A stretch of 20,965 nt of DNA from Nitriliruptoraceae bacterium (GTDB lineage: Bacteria; Actinomycetota; Nitriliruptoria; Nitriliruptorales; Nitriliruptoraceae): assembly GCA_007120485.1 (NCBI GenBank), contig SKNP01000061.1, positions 1 through 20,965 on the forward strand, given 5' to 3'. This document shows positions 6,680 through 15,325 of this stretch, one piece after another; position 1 is the first letter of the stretch; every line of letters starts with the position of its first letter. The notes under the pieces are model-generated. The model saw only the letters and a program-made list of their open reading frames with translations, did no database searches and was not told the origin of the DNA. The translations under genes were made by a program, and so were the position numbers.

Positions 6680-9600
6680 GTGCAGCTCGACGTCCTCGGC
6701 ACGGTGCGTGTCCACCTCGACGGCGAGGAGCGCGGGCTCGGGGGCCCCAAGCCGCGCCTGGTCCTCGCACGCTTGGCCTGTTCACCAGGTCGGCCGGTCC
6801 CGACCGACGAGCTCGTCGAGGCGGTCTGGGCCGACGACCCTCCGGCCGAGCCCCTGCGATCCCTCCAGGTCTACGTCTCCAGCCTTCGCGGCGCCCTCGA
6901 GGGGATCGACCTGGAGCACCGCGACGGCGCGTACGTGCTCCACGTCGATGCGGACCGGATCGACGCCTGTCGCTTCACCGACCTCGTGGAGCGAGGGATC
7001 GGCCTGATCCCTGACGACCCCACCGGCGCTGCGGAGCGGCTGCGGGAGGCCCTGGAGCTGTGGCGAGGCCGTCCGTTCGGGGACCTGGGGGACGAGCCGG
7101 CCCTCGCCAGCGAGGTTGCACGGCTCGAGGAGCTGCGGTTGCGCGCCCTCGAGGGCCGGCTCGATGCGGATCTCGCGCGTGGCCACCACGACGGGTTGGT
7201 GGCCGAGCTCCGCGACCTGGTCGACCAGCATCCGTTGCGGGAGCGCCTCCGGGAGCAGCTGATCCTCGCCCTCTACCGGTCAGGCCGGCAGGGCGAGGCG
7301 CTCGAGGCGTACGCGGACGCTCGTGATCTGCTCGCCGAGGAGCTCGGGATCGATCCGTCCCCGTCGCTCCAGCAGCTCCACGCCCGGGTCCTGCGCCAGG
7401 ATCCTGCACTCGCTGGTCCGACACCCACGACGCCAGCGCCGGGGCCGGGGACGGCGTCGACGGATGGGAGGAACCTGCGCGGCTACGAGCTCCTCGAACG
7501 GATCGGTGCGGGCAGCGTCGGCGTCGTCTACCGAGCGCACCAGCCGTCGGTCGACCGCGAGGTGGCCATCAAGGTGATCCGTCCGGAGCTCGCCGACGAT
7601 CCGGGCTTCGTGCGGCGCTTCGAGCTGGAAGCCCAGACGGTCGCGCGCCTCGAACACCTCCACATCGTTCCCCTCTACGACCACTGGAGGGAGCCGGGTG
7701 CCGCCTACCTCGTGATGCGCTGGTTCCGTGACGGCAGCCTCGCGAGGTCGTTGCGCCGGGGCCCTTGGAGCCTGACTCCCACGGTGGAGCTCATCGCGCA
7801 GGTCGCGTCCGCGCTCGGGTTCGCGCACCGGCACGGCGTCACCCACCTCGACGTCAAGCCCGCGAACGTCCTGCTCGACCGCGACGACAACGCCTACCTG
7901 TCGGACTTCGGCATCGCCCGCTCGGTGGGCGGACCAGCGACCACCGACGCCGATGGTGAGTCCACGTACCTCACTCCCGATCACGTCGACGACGCACCGC
8001 TCACGACCGCGACCGATGTGTTCGCGCTCGGCCTGCTCACCTTCGAGGTGCTGACGGGCCAGCACCCGTACGCGGGCGAGCCCCTCGACCGCTCGCTGCG
8101 TCGGGTCGGTGACCGGCCGGTACCGAGGGTGCGCCAGGTGCGTCCCGAGCTACCGGAACGCCTCGACGAAGTGGTGCGGTGGGCGACCTCGCTCGACCCG
8201 GGGTCACGACCTGCCGACCCGGAACGGTTCGCGCTGGCGTTGCGGGAGGCCTGCGGTGCGACCCCACCGACAACCACTTCGGGTCCACGACCACGCCGCA
8301 ACCCCTACAAGGGGCTGCGCGCCTTCCAGGAGACGGACGCGCACGACTTCCACGGCCGCGATGCGCTGGTCACCCGGCTCCTCCACGAACTGGACCGGGA
8401 TCCGACCGCGCGGTTCGTCGCGTTGGTGGGACCGAGCGGCAGCGGGAAGTCGAGCCTGATCCACGCCGGACTGCTTCCCGCCCTCCGCGACGGTGCGTTG
8501 CCGGGTTCCGAGCACTGGTTCGTGACGACGCTGCAGCCCGGGGGTGCCCCCGTCGCCGAGCTGGAGCGTGCCCTCCAGGAGGTCGCGACGGACGTCGACC
8601 GAGGTTCCCCGACGGCTACCGGCGACGACCGCATCGTTCGGATGGTCGAACGGGTCCTGCCGGACGACGCGACGCAGCTGCTCCTGGTCATCGATCACCT
8701 CGAGCAGCTGTTCGCTCCCTCGGTGGACGGCGACGAACGGGAGGCCTTCACCCGCGGTCTCCACCGTGCGGTCCATGCCTCGGGCGGCCGCCTCCGGGTG
8801 GTGGTCGCCCTCCGGGGGGACTACTTCGACCACGCGTTGCTGGACCCTTCCCTCGGTGACCTCGTCGCGACCCGGACGTTGCCGGTGCCGTCGCTGACCA
8901 GCGAGGAGCTCGAGCAGGCGATCGTGGCACCGGCTCGGGCTGCGGGGCTCCAGCCGAGCCGCGAGGTGGTGGAGCGGGTCGTCTCGGACGTCGCGCACGC
9001 CCCGGGTGCGCTCCCGCTGCTCCAGTACGCCCTGACGGAGCTGGTCGAGCGGTCGCCCGACGAGACCCTGACCGCGGAGGTCTACGGGGCGATCGGTGGC
9101 GTCCACGGGGCGCTGGCCCGGCGGGCCGAAGAGCTGTACGCCTCCCTCGATACGGCCGGGGAACAGGTCGTTCGGCAGGTGTTCCTGCGGCTGGTCGAGG
9201 TCGATGCGGACGGGACCCTGGCACGCCGACGGGTCGACCGGGCGGAGGTCGTCGGTCTCGCCCGAGACGGCGGGGTGGAGGAGCTCGTCGAAGCGTTCGG
9301 CCGTCACCGCTTGCTGACGTTCGACCGCGACCCCAACACCCGCGACCCGACCGTCGAGGTGGCGCATGAGGCGCTACTGACCGCCTGGGACCGGCTGCAC
9401 CGCTGGATCGATGATGCCGCCGACGACCTACGGCTGCGCCAGCGTCTCGATCGGGCCGTCGAGGAGTGGGAGGCATCCGATCGGCGCGACGACTACCTGC
9501 TCACCGGCAACCGGCTCACGGACCTCGAGGAGCGTGTGGAGCGCTCGCGGCTGGCGCTGACGGAAGCTGAACGGGGGTTCCTCGACGCGAGCCGGGCGGC

Positions 9601-11902
9601 TGAGGAGGAACGGCACCGGCAGGAGCGTGCCCGTCGGGAACGTGAGGAGGTACTCGAGCGCCGGTCTGCCACCCGGCTGCGCGCGGTGACCGTCCTGTCG
9701 GTGATCGGTGCGCTCGTCGCCGCAGGGCTGTCGGCGCTCGCCATCGAACAGCGGCAGCGTGCGGAGACCCAGCGGGAGATCGCCGAGGTGCAGGAGCAGG
9801 TCGCCGTGGTGCGGGCGTTGGCGGCGCAGGCGGACAACGAACTCACGGAGGACCCCGAGCGGAGCATCCTGCTGGCGGCCGAAGCGGTCGAGGTCGCCCA
9901 GGACGCCGGTGGTGAGGCGCTCGCCGCGGCGGAGACCTCGCTGCGCCGAGCGATCCGAAGCTCCCATCTCGAGTACCGGCTGCCATCCGGCGGGGACGCG
10001 AGCATCGCCCCCGATGGTCGCATCGCCACCCTCGGCACCGACGGGACCGTCACGGTGTGGTCGCCGGACAGCGACGAGTCCCTGGTGGAGCTCGACGGCC
10101 AAGCGTCCTCGCCGGTGCTCGCCGATCCAGGTGACGAGCGTTCCCTGGTCACGCAGGTGGACGGCATCGATCTCTCCCCGGACGGCTCGTCGCTCGTGGT
10201 CGCGGATGGAGACCAGCGAGGTGCGATCCGGACGTCGTCGACGGGCGAGATCGAGGTCGAGTTGGAGGGTCGGATCGCGCTGCCGTCCTTCAGCCCGGAC
10301 GGCGCCCGGGTGGTCGGGCTCCTTGTCCAGGACCTCGACGCGGGGTTCGACGCCGCGCGGACCGTCGGGGTCTGGGACACCGCCAGCGGCGAGCTGCTCC
10401 TGCGGCTCGAAGGGCACACCACGAACGTCAACGACCTGGCTGTGGCTCCGGACGGCGGAACCGTCGTCACGGTCAACGAGGCGGAGGGCACGTGGTTGTG
10501 GGATCTGGACACGGGGGAGACGCGCTGGCAAGCCCGTCCCGGTGACGAGGTCCCGGTGACGTACTCGGTCGCGTTCCACCCCGATGGTGACCGCCTCGCG
10601 GTCACGACCCAGGACGGTCCGATCCTGCTGATGGATGCCTCGACGGGCGACCCGGCTGGGCGTCTCACGGGGCACTCGACGCTGCCGGCCGGCGGGCTCT
10701 CCTTCAGCGATGACGGCACCCGACTGGTCAGCTCGAGCCAGCACACGGTCAGGGTCTGGGATGTGGAGACCGGCGAGCAACGGGTCGCTCTCCGAGGCCA
10801 CACCGCGCTGCCGAACGGGGCGGCCTTCGGGCCGGATCGAGACCGCCTCGTGACCTCAAGCCCGGACGGCTCCACCCGTATCTGGGACATCGGCGTCGCC
10901 GGAGGGTTCGAACTCGCGGGGCTCCCGATCGGCCTGGAGAGCCCGATGAGCCTCCGGACCAGCTTCGGCCCGGACGGCGCGATCGCGACGGTCTCGCCCT
11001 CACGGACCGTGCGGTTGGTCGACGTCCCCGAGCTGGACCCGGCGGGGACCTTGGATGCGGGTCACCCCATCCACATCGTCGAGCAGAGCGCGGACGGTTC
11101 CGTCGTGGCGACCGCCGCGGTGCGCAACGCCGAGGCACCGCCAGAGGACTGGCAGGATCAGGTGGATGTGTGGGAAACAGACGACGGAGAGCGGCGACAC
11201 ACGATCGACGGGTTCGATGCCACGCACTGGGGGCTGGCCCTCAGCCGCGCCGGTGACGTGGTGGCCACGGCCGGCGCCGACGGGCTCATCCGCGTGCTCG
11301 ACACGCACGGCGGACGGGAGGTGTTCTCGTACGCCCACGATCTCGGCCAGGTCTACCACGTGGCCTTCACGCCGGACGACGAGCGGCTGATCGTCGGTGC
11401 GCAGGACGCCGGCTTCCTGCTCGATGCGACGACCGGTGAGAAGCTCCACGATCTCGAAGGGGTGGGCGATTCGGTGATCACGAGCGCGGTGGTCGATGAC
11501 GACCGACTCGTGGTGGGTGACGTCTCCGGGACCGTCCGCTTGTGGGACCTCGAGGATGGGAGCGTGATCCGCACGGTCGTCCCCGCGGACGTCGGCGGAC
11601 ACCTCATCGACGCCCGGGCAGGCACGCTCGTCGTGGCCGATCACGACGGCCTGCGGGTCCGGGACCTGGACACCGGGGAACGTCGCTTCGAGGTGGAGTA
11701 CGAGGAGCGACTCGACCAGGTGTTGATCGATCCCGACGGCCAGTACCTGGCCGCGGTCACGGAGTCGACGGTGCACCTGCACGTCCTGGACGTCGATGAG
11801 TTGCTGGCGCTCGCCGGTGAGCGCGCGACCAGGTCGCTGACCGACGAGGAGTGTGCGGAGTTCCTCGACGGGCACTGTCCGGCTGATGATGCCGAGGTTT
11901 GA
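6680..11902 (+). CDS. SARP/BTAD - Ser/Thr kinase - nSTAND NTPase - WD40 fusion regulator
   Basis: A 1740-residue multidomain protein. Residues 1-92 form an OmpR-like winged helix of SARP type (MQLDVLGTVRVHLDG; DELVEAVWADDPPAE) and 98-240 the BTAD helical domain. Residues 268-525 are a protein kinase: glycine loop GAGSVGVVY (276-284), Lys298 in VAIKVI, HLDVKPANVLL (389-399) and DFG (409-411). NPYKGLRAF (541-549) opens an nSTAND1 NTPase with P-loop GPSGSGKSS (584-592), Walker B-like LLLVIDHLEQLF (667-678) and VAHEALLTAW (894-903). A charged helical stretch (about 955-1000) precedes a hydrophobic helix at 1002-1022. Residues 1100-1705 are WD40 repeats (for example 1353-1361, 1395-1403, 1615-1623), with room for about 14. 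The end, LTDEECAEFLDGHCP (1720-1734), is common at the tail of actinobacterial WD40-STAND proteins. The frame is open from 6350, but GTG 6680 has AAGGAGG directly upstream and starts at the SARP fold. Likely a signal-responsive transcription factor combining AfsK- and AfsR-like parts. The kinase lacks the HRD arginine. Confidence 0.9.
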   Translation: MQLDVLGTVRVHLDGEERGLGGPKPRLVLARLACSPGRPVPTDELVEAVWADDPPAEPLRSLQVYVSSLRGALEGIDLEHRDGAYVLHVDADRIDACRFTDLVERGIGLIPDDPTGAAERLREALELWRGRPFGDLGDEPALASEVARLEELRLRALEGRLDADLARGHHDGLVAELRDLVDQHPLRERLREQLILALYRSGRQGEALEAYADARDLLAEELGIDPSPSLQQLHARVLRQDPALAGPTPTTPAPGPGTASTDGRNLRGYELLERIGAGSVGVVYRAHQPSVDREVAIKVIRPELADDPGFVRRFELEAQTVARLEHLHIVPLYDHWREPGAAYLVMRWFRDGSLARSLRRGPWSLTPTVELIAQVASALGFAHRHGVTHLDVKPANVLLDRDDNAYLSDFGIARSVGGPATTDADGESTYLTPDHVDDAPLTTATDVFALGLLTFEVLTGQHPYAGEPLDRSLRRVGDRPVPRVRQVRPELPERLDEVVRWATSLDPGSRPADPERFALALREACGATPPTTTSGPRPRRNPYKGLRAFQETDAHDFHGRDALVTRLLHELDRDPTARFVALVGPSGSGKSSLIHAGLLPALRDGALPGSEHWFVTTLQPGGAPVAELERALQEVATDVDRGSPTATGDDRIVRMVERVLPDDATQLLLVIDHLEQLFAPSVDGDEREAFTRGLHRAVHASGGRLRVVVALRGDYFDHALLDPSLGDLVATRTLPVPSLTSEELEQAIVAPARAAGLQPSREVVERVVSDVAHAPGALPLLQYALTELVERSPDETLTAEVYGAIGGVHGALARRAEELYASLDTAGEQVVRQVFLRLVEVDADGTLARRRVDRAEVVGLARDGGVEELVEAFGRHRLLTFDRDPNTRDPTVEVAHEALLTAWDRLHRWIDDAADDLRLRQRLDRAVEEWEASDRRDDYLLTGNRLTDLEERVERSRLALTEAERGFLDASRAAEEERHRQERARREREEVLERRSATRLRAVTVLSVIGALVAAGLSALAIEQRQRAETQREIAEVQEQVAVVRALAAQADNELTEDPERSILLAAEAVEVAQDAGGEALAAAETSLRRAIRSSHLEYRLPSGGDASIAPDGRIATLGTDGTVTVWSPDSDESLVELDGQASSPVLADPGDERSLVTQVDGIDLSPDGSSLVVADGDQRGAIRTSSTGEIEVELEGRIALPSFSPDGARVVGLLVQDLDAGFDAARTVGVWDTASGELLLRLEGHTTNVNDLAVAPDGGTVVTVNEAEGTWLWDLDTGETRWQARPGDEVPVTYSVAFHPDGDRLAVTTQDGPILLMDASTGDPAGRLTGHSTLPAGGLSFSDDGTRLVSSSQHTVRVWDVETGEQRVALRGHTALPNGAAFGPDRDRLVTSSPDGSTRIWDIGVAGGFELAGLPIGLESPMSLRTSFGPDGAIATVSPSRTVRLVDVPELDPAGTLDAGHPIHIVEQSADGSVVATAAVRNAEAPPEDWQDQVDVWETDDGERRHTIDGFDATHWGLALSRAGDVVATAGADGLIRVLDTHGGREVFSYAHDLGQVYHVAFTPDDERLIVGAQDAGFLLDATTGEKLHDLEGVGDSVITSAVVDDDRLVVGDVSGTVRLWDLEDGSVIRTVVPADVGGHLIDARAGTLVVADHDGLRVRDLDTGERRFEVEYEERLDQVLIDPDGQYLAAVTESTVHLHVLDVDELLALAGERATRSLTDEECAEFLDGHCPADDAEV

Positions 11903-11913
11903 GCGTGGATTGA

Positions 11914-11928
11914 GCGGTCTCGAACCGC
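11914..11928 (+). terminator. Weak hairpin between the fusion regulator and the cupredoxin-like lipoprotein
   Basis: GCGGT (11914-11918) pairs with ACCGC (11924-11928) around a 5-nt loop, 11 nt after the regulator stop. It is short, so read-through into the lipoprotein gene 88 bp downstream is plausible. Confidence 0.22.
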
Positions 11929-11990
11929 CGCCCCTCAGGGTGCTCTCGGTCCGGTTCCAGATGGTTCCGGTCCCGACGAAGGAGATCCGG

Positions 11991-12989
11991 ATGGGCAGGA
12001 CACGACTGGTCAGCGCCGTTGCGCTCGCGACCGTACTCGCGGCGTGTGGCGAGCCGGAGGAGGCCACGATGACCGACGAGCCAGCCGACGAGGCCGACGC
12101 CTCGGACGAGGCGGCGGAGGAGGCCTCGACCGAGGATGACGCGGAGGACGAGGAGCCGGCCTCCGATGGGGAGGAGCACGTGATCGACCTCGTCTCGAGG
12201 GGGCACGATTTCGATCTTCCCGAGGAGATCCCCTCCGGATGGGTCACGCTCCGCTACCACAACGACTCCCCAGAGACGCACTTCGCCCTGCTGGCCGACC
12301 TTCCCGACGGCCGCACGGCTGAGGACAGCCGCGAGGAGGTGGTGCCGCCGTTCCAGGAAGCGATGGATCTGATCAACGAGGGTGAGCCCGAGGAGGGGTT
12401 CGCCATGCTGGAGGAGCTGCCGGCGTGGAGCGCCGAGAGCGTGTACATGGGTGGTCCCGGGTTCGTCGCTCCCGGTGAGGTCGCGGAGACCACGGTCTAC
12501 CTCGAGCCCGGCGATTACCAGGTCGAGTGCTACATCAAGACCGACGGGCGGTTCCACACCGCCCACATGCTCGAGGACGTCAGCGTGACCGAGGGGTCGG
12601 TCGACGTCGGTGAGCCGGAGGCGGACGTCGAGGTCACCCTGACCAACGATGGGCTGGAGATCGGCGACGACGTCGAGGCCGGCGAGCGGACCTTCGCCGT
12701 CCACTTCGAGGAGCAGATGCTCCACGGTCATGGTCTCGGGCACGACGTCCACATCGCCCGGATCGTCGGTGACACGGACCTCGATGAGGTCGCCGCGTGG
12801 ATGAACTGGGCGGACCCGGACGGCTTGGAGGTCCCGGCGCCAGCGGAGTTCGTCGGTGGCGCGCAGACGATGCCGGAGGGCCACACCGCCTACATCACGG
12901 TCGACCTCGAACCGGGCGAGTACGCCTTCGTCGCCGAGGTGGACGAGCCGCGGGCGAAGGGGATGCTCGAGGTCGTCACCGTCGAGTGA
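11991..12989 (+). CDS. Lipoprotein with tandem cupredoxin-like domains
   Basis: A 332-residue lipoprotein. The signal is MGRTRLVSAVALATVLAAC with lipobox LAAC and lipidated Cys19. Residues 20-61 are an Asp/Glu-rich linker. Two beta-rich domains follow: 62-200 and about 210-332. Each ends in a cupredoxin-like strand pair, LEPGDYQVECYIKTDG (171-186) and LEPGEYAFVAEVDEP (306-320). Only the first copy has a cysteine (C180), with H97, H189, H192 and M193 nearby; these might form a type-1-like copper site, but the spacing C-x8-H is not standard, and the second copy lacks the Cys. The ATG is preceded by AAGGAG with a 6-nt spacer; the frame is open upstream but has no better site. It lies 88 bp after the SARP-kinase-STAND-WD40 gene on the same strand and may be coexpressed with it. 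Copper binding and role are unproven. Confidence 0.85.
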   Translation: MGRTRLVSAVALATVLAACGEPEEATMTDEPADEADASDEAAEEASTEDDAEDEEPASDGEEHVIDLVSRGHDFDLPEEIPSGWVTLRYHNDSPETHFALLADLPDGRTAEDSREEVVPPFQEAMDLINEGEPEEGFAMLEELPAWSAESVYMGGPGFVAPGEVAETTVYLEPGDYQVECYIKTDGRFHTAHMLEDVSVTEGSVDVGEPEADVEVTLTNDGLEIGDDVEAGERTFAVHFEEQMLHGHGLGHDVHIARIVGDTDLDEVAAWMNWADPDGLEVPAPAEFVGGAQTMPEGHTAYITVDLEPGEYAFVAEVDEPRAKGMLEVVTVE

Positions 12990-13005
12990 TGACGGTCCCG
13001 GCGTG

Positions 13006-13035
13006 GCTGCCCGCGGCAGGACGGCTGCGGGCAGC
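13006..13035. terminator. Bidirectional terminator-like hairpin
   Basis: GCTGCCCGC (13006-13014) and GCGGGCAGC (13027-13035) form a perfect 9-bp stem with a 12-nt loop in the 53-bp gap between two convergent genes (stops at 12989 and 13043). Its position serves both strands. Confidence 0.65.
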
Positions 13036-13042
13036 TGGCGGT

Positions 13043-14071
13043 CTACTCCCAGCGCTGCAGGCGGGCGCGGCCGCGGGCTCGGGCGTAGCCGCGCATGTCC
13101 GCCCGCCGGTCCGTCTCGTCGAGGATCGGTCCGGTGAGTACCTCGATGACGTCCTCGAGGGTGACCACACCCATCGTGCCCCCGTGCTCGTCGACGACGA
13201 TGGCCAGGTGTTCCTTGCGCTGGCGGAACCGCTGGAGCAGGTCGTCGGCCGGGGTCAGCCAGGCGACCGCGTCGACCGGTCGGGTGCGTTGGCGCAGGGT
13301 CCCGTCGGTGTCGGCGAGGAGCGCGGAGAGCAGCTCCTGCTTGAGCGCCACCCCGAGGACGCGGTCGAGGTCGCCCTCGGCGATGAGGAGCCGGGAGTGC
13401 TCCGACGCCAGGATCTGCTCACGGGCGTCCTCGATGTGCAGGTCCGCGTCGAGCCAGGTCACCGCCGTCCGCGGGGTCATGAGCCCTTCCGCGGTGCGGT
13501 CGTTGAGCTGGAAGACCCGCTGGATCATCTCCACCTCGTCGTCCTCGATGATCCCTTCGATACGTCCGATGTCGGCGAGCAGCCGGATCTCCATCTCGTT
13601 GGTCGATGGCGAGCGCTCACCCCGTGTCAAGGGACGCATCAGGAACTCGAACAGGACCACGAGGGGGGTCAGCAGCGCCGTGACCGCGCGGACCGGCAGC
13701 GCCACCCAGAGCCCGACCCGCTCCGCGTACCGCTCACCGAGCGTCTTGGGCAGGATCTCCGCGAAGAGGATGACCAGGAACGTCAGGATCCCCGAGACGA
13801 CCCCGACCCACCGTTCGCCGTAGGTGTCGGCGGCGACGCTCCCGACCGCGATGCTGCCCACGATGTTGAAGACGTTGTTGAGCACGACGATCGCGGAGAT
13901 CGGCCGCGCGATGTGCTGCTTGATCGCCAGCAGCGCCCGAGCGCGTCGGCCACCCTCCTGCGCCAGCTGGCGTGCGCGGACGGTGGGCACCGACAGCAGC
14001 GCGGTCTCGGTCCCGGAGCACAACCCCGAACCGACCAGAACCACGAGGATCGTGCTGACCAGAGCGACCAT
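13043..14071 (-). CDS. CNNM/CorC-like membrane protein with CBS pair (hemolysin family)
   Basis: A 342-residue protein with the CNNM (DUF21) transmembrane domain in residues 1-150: SGTETALLSV near 19-28, ARPISAIVVLNNVFNIVGS near 55-73 and FAEILPKTLGERYAE near 103-117 are conserved family stretches. An acidic connecting segment follows, then a CBS-domain pair (LMTPRTAVTWLDAD to VVTLEDVIEVLTG, about 197-317). The extra C-terminal CorC/HlyC domain is absent; the protein ends soon after the second CBS. The family is implicated in Mg2+ or cation efflux with ATP/Mg sensed by the CBS pair; older names call it hemolysin without proof. No clear ribosome site precedes the ATG at 14071, so the transcript may be leaderless or the start slightly off. 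It is convergent with the upstream lipoprotein and divergent from the next one. Confidence 0.9.
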   Translation of the reverse strand: MVALVSTILVVLVGSGLCSGTETALLSVPTVRARQLAQEGGRRARALLAIKQHIARPISAIVVLNNVFNIVGSIAVGSVAADTYGERWVGVVSGILTFLVILFAEILPKTLGERYAERVGLWVALPVRAVTALLTPLVVLFEFLMRPLTRGERSPSTNEMEIRLLADIGRIEGIIEDDEVEMIQRVFQLNDRTAEGLMTPRTAVTWLDADLHIEDAREQILASEHSRLLIAEGDLDRVLGVALKQELLSALLADTDGTLRQRTRPVDAVAWLTPADDLLQRFRQRKEHLAIVVDEHGGTMGVVTLEDVIEVLTGPILDETDRRADMRGYARARGRARLQRWE

Positions 14072-14237
14072 GGCGCGAGTCTGTCATAGACCGGATGGTC
14101 GCCGTGACACGCGCTGGTTCGCCCTGCCCGGCCACGGTACGGTGGGCCGCGACGATGATCAGGGGTGCGGACGCGTCACCGGGGCGGTGGGCGTGCGCGA
14201 GGTCATCACCAGGGGTACGCGACGCGTGGGGTGTTCG

Positions 14238-15248
14238 ATGTCGAACGTGGATCGGTTCCGATCGATCGCCGTGCTGGCGGGGGCAGCGCTGGTGCTCAGC
14301 GCCTGCGGCGTCGGGGACCTGGTCGGCCTGGGCAGCGGGAGCGACGACGCCGGAGAGGGACTCGATCCGGCCGACGTCGACGCGGTCTTCGGCGGCGACG
14401 AGGACGCCACCGATGACGAGGATCCGGGCGACGAGGACCTCGCGCTCGAGGACGACGAGCCGTCGGAGGACGACGCGCCGTCCGACGGCGACGACGGCGG
14501 CGACGACGGCCGCGATGACGAGGGTGTCGACGATGCGACGGTCGACGATGCCGACGAGGGTGATGCTGGTGACGACGCCGCTGGTACAGCACAGGTCGAG
14601 GCGGCTTGCACCGACGCGGACACCAACCTGGAACCAGGCGTCCCGGCCGACGCGGAGCGCGTCGAGCAGGCGTCCGGCGACCTGCTGGGCGACGGACAGG
14701 ACGACACCATCTACACCTACGCGGTCGGAGACGCCGACAGCCCGACCTTCCTGCTCCGCATCGAGGCGGCCAGCGGCTTCGTCGTCGAGGCCCCACTCGA
14801 CGACGCCGCGGCGATCGCCGACGTCCGACCTCTCGGCGCCGCGTCGTTCGGTGGGGACCGTGACGTCGCGTTCGTGATCGAGAACTCGGGCGCGTCCGGG
14901 ATCAACGTCGGGTTGTGGGCGTTGCACGATCAGCCCGACGCTCCCTGCGCGTTGTTGCCGGTCACGATCCCCGATCACACCGTCTCGCGCACCTTCGCCG
15001 TCGGCGGCTCCACCGGGCATGCTTCGAACCTGGCGTGTCGCGATTTCACCGGTGACGGCGCCACGGAACTGATCGTGACCGAGGCCGAGGCGGACGGCGA
15101 TGGTCACTACGACTGGCGCCAGTCCGCCTGGTCCTGGCACGACGGCGGCGAGCTCTTGGACGCCGGCCTGGCCGAGGGCACGGTCGCCGACCTCGCCGAC
15201 CTCGGTGACCAGCTCGGCGCGGACTGTCCCGGGGTGGATCTGCCGTGA
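14238..15248 (+). CDS. Lipoprotein with acidic linker and FG-GAP-like loops
   Basis: A 336-residue lipoprotein: signal MSNVDRFRSIAVLAGAALVL, then lipobox LSAC with Cys23. Residues 36-116 are almost entirely Asp, Glu, Gly, Ala and Ser, a low-complexity acidic linker. The globular part (about 120-336) has DLLGDGQDD (148-156) and DFTGDGATELIV (269-280), which resemble the calcium-binding D-x-[DN]-G-D-G loops of FG-GAP/VCBS beta-propeller blades; only two are visible, so it is not a full propeller. Four cysteines in the globular part (124, 237, 267, 330) could form disulfides. The ATG at 14238 gives a clean signal peptide, with only weak GTGGGGTG upstream; an in-frame GTG at 14226 is an alternative. 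It stands alone between divergent and convergent neighbours. Function unknown; surface-exposed binding protein is the likely class. Confidence 0.8.
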   Translation: MSNVDRFRSIAVLAGAALVLSACGVGDLVGLGSGSDDAGEGLDPADVDAVFGGDEDATDDEDPGDEDLALEDDEPSEDDAPSDGDDGGDDGRDDEGVDDATVDDADEGDAGDDAAGTAQVEAACTDADTNLEPGVPADAERVEQASGDLLGDGQDDTIYTYAVGDADSPTFLLRIEAASGFVVEAPLDDAAAIADVRPLGAASFGGDRDVAFVIENSGASGINVGLWALHDQPDAPCALLPVTIPDHTVSRTFAVGGSTGHASNLACRDFTGDGATELIVTEAEADGDGHYDWRQSAWSWHDGGELLDAGLAEGTVADLADLGDQLGADCPGVDLP

Positions 15249-15271
15249 TCCGCGTCGTGCGAGCGCGATGA

Positions 15272-15290
15272 GGTTCCGGCCGTCCGAACC
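15272..15290. terminator. Weak hairpin between convergent genes
   Basis: GGTTC (15272-15276) pairs with GAACC (15286-15290) in the 77-bp gap between the lipoprotein and the phosphatase genes, which converge. Five base pairs only, so a tentative terminator for either strand. Confidence 0.25.
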
Positions 15291-15325
15291 ACCCCGACCG
15301 CTCGGATCGCTCGGACCGCGGAGGC

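Noticed and set aside
9428..10890. Minus-strand frames of more than 450 codons inside the fusion gene
   Set aside because: No domains; the plus frame there encodes the STAND C-terminal part and WD40 repeats.
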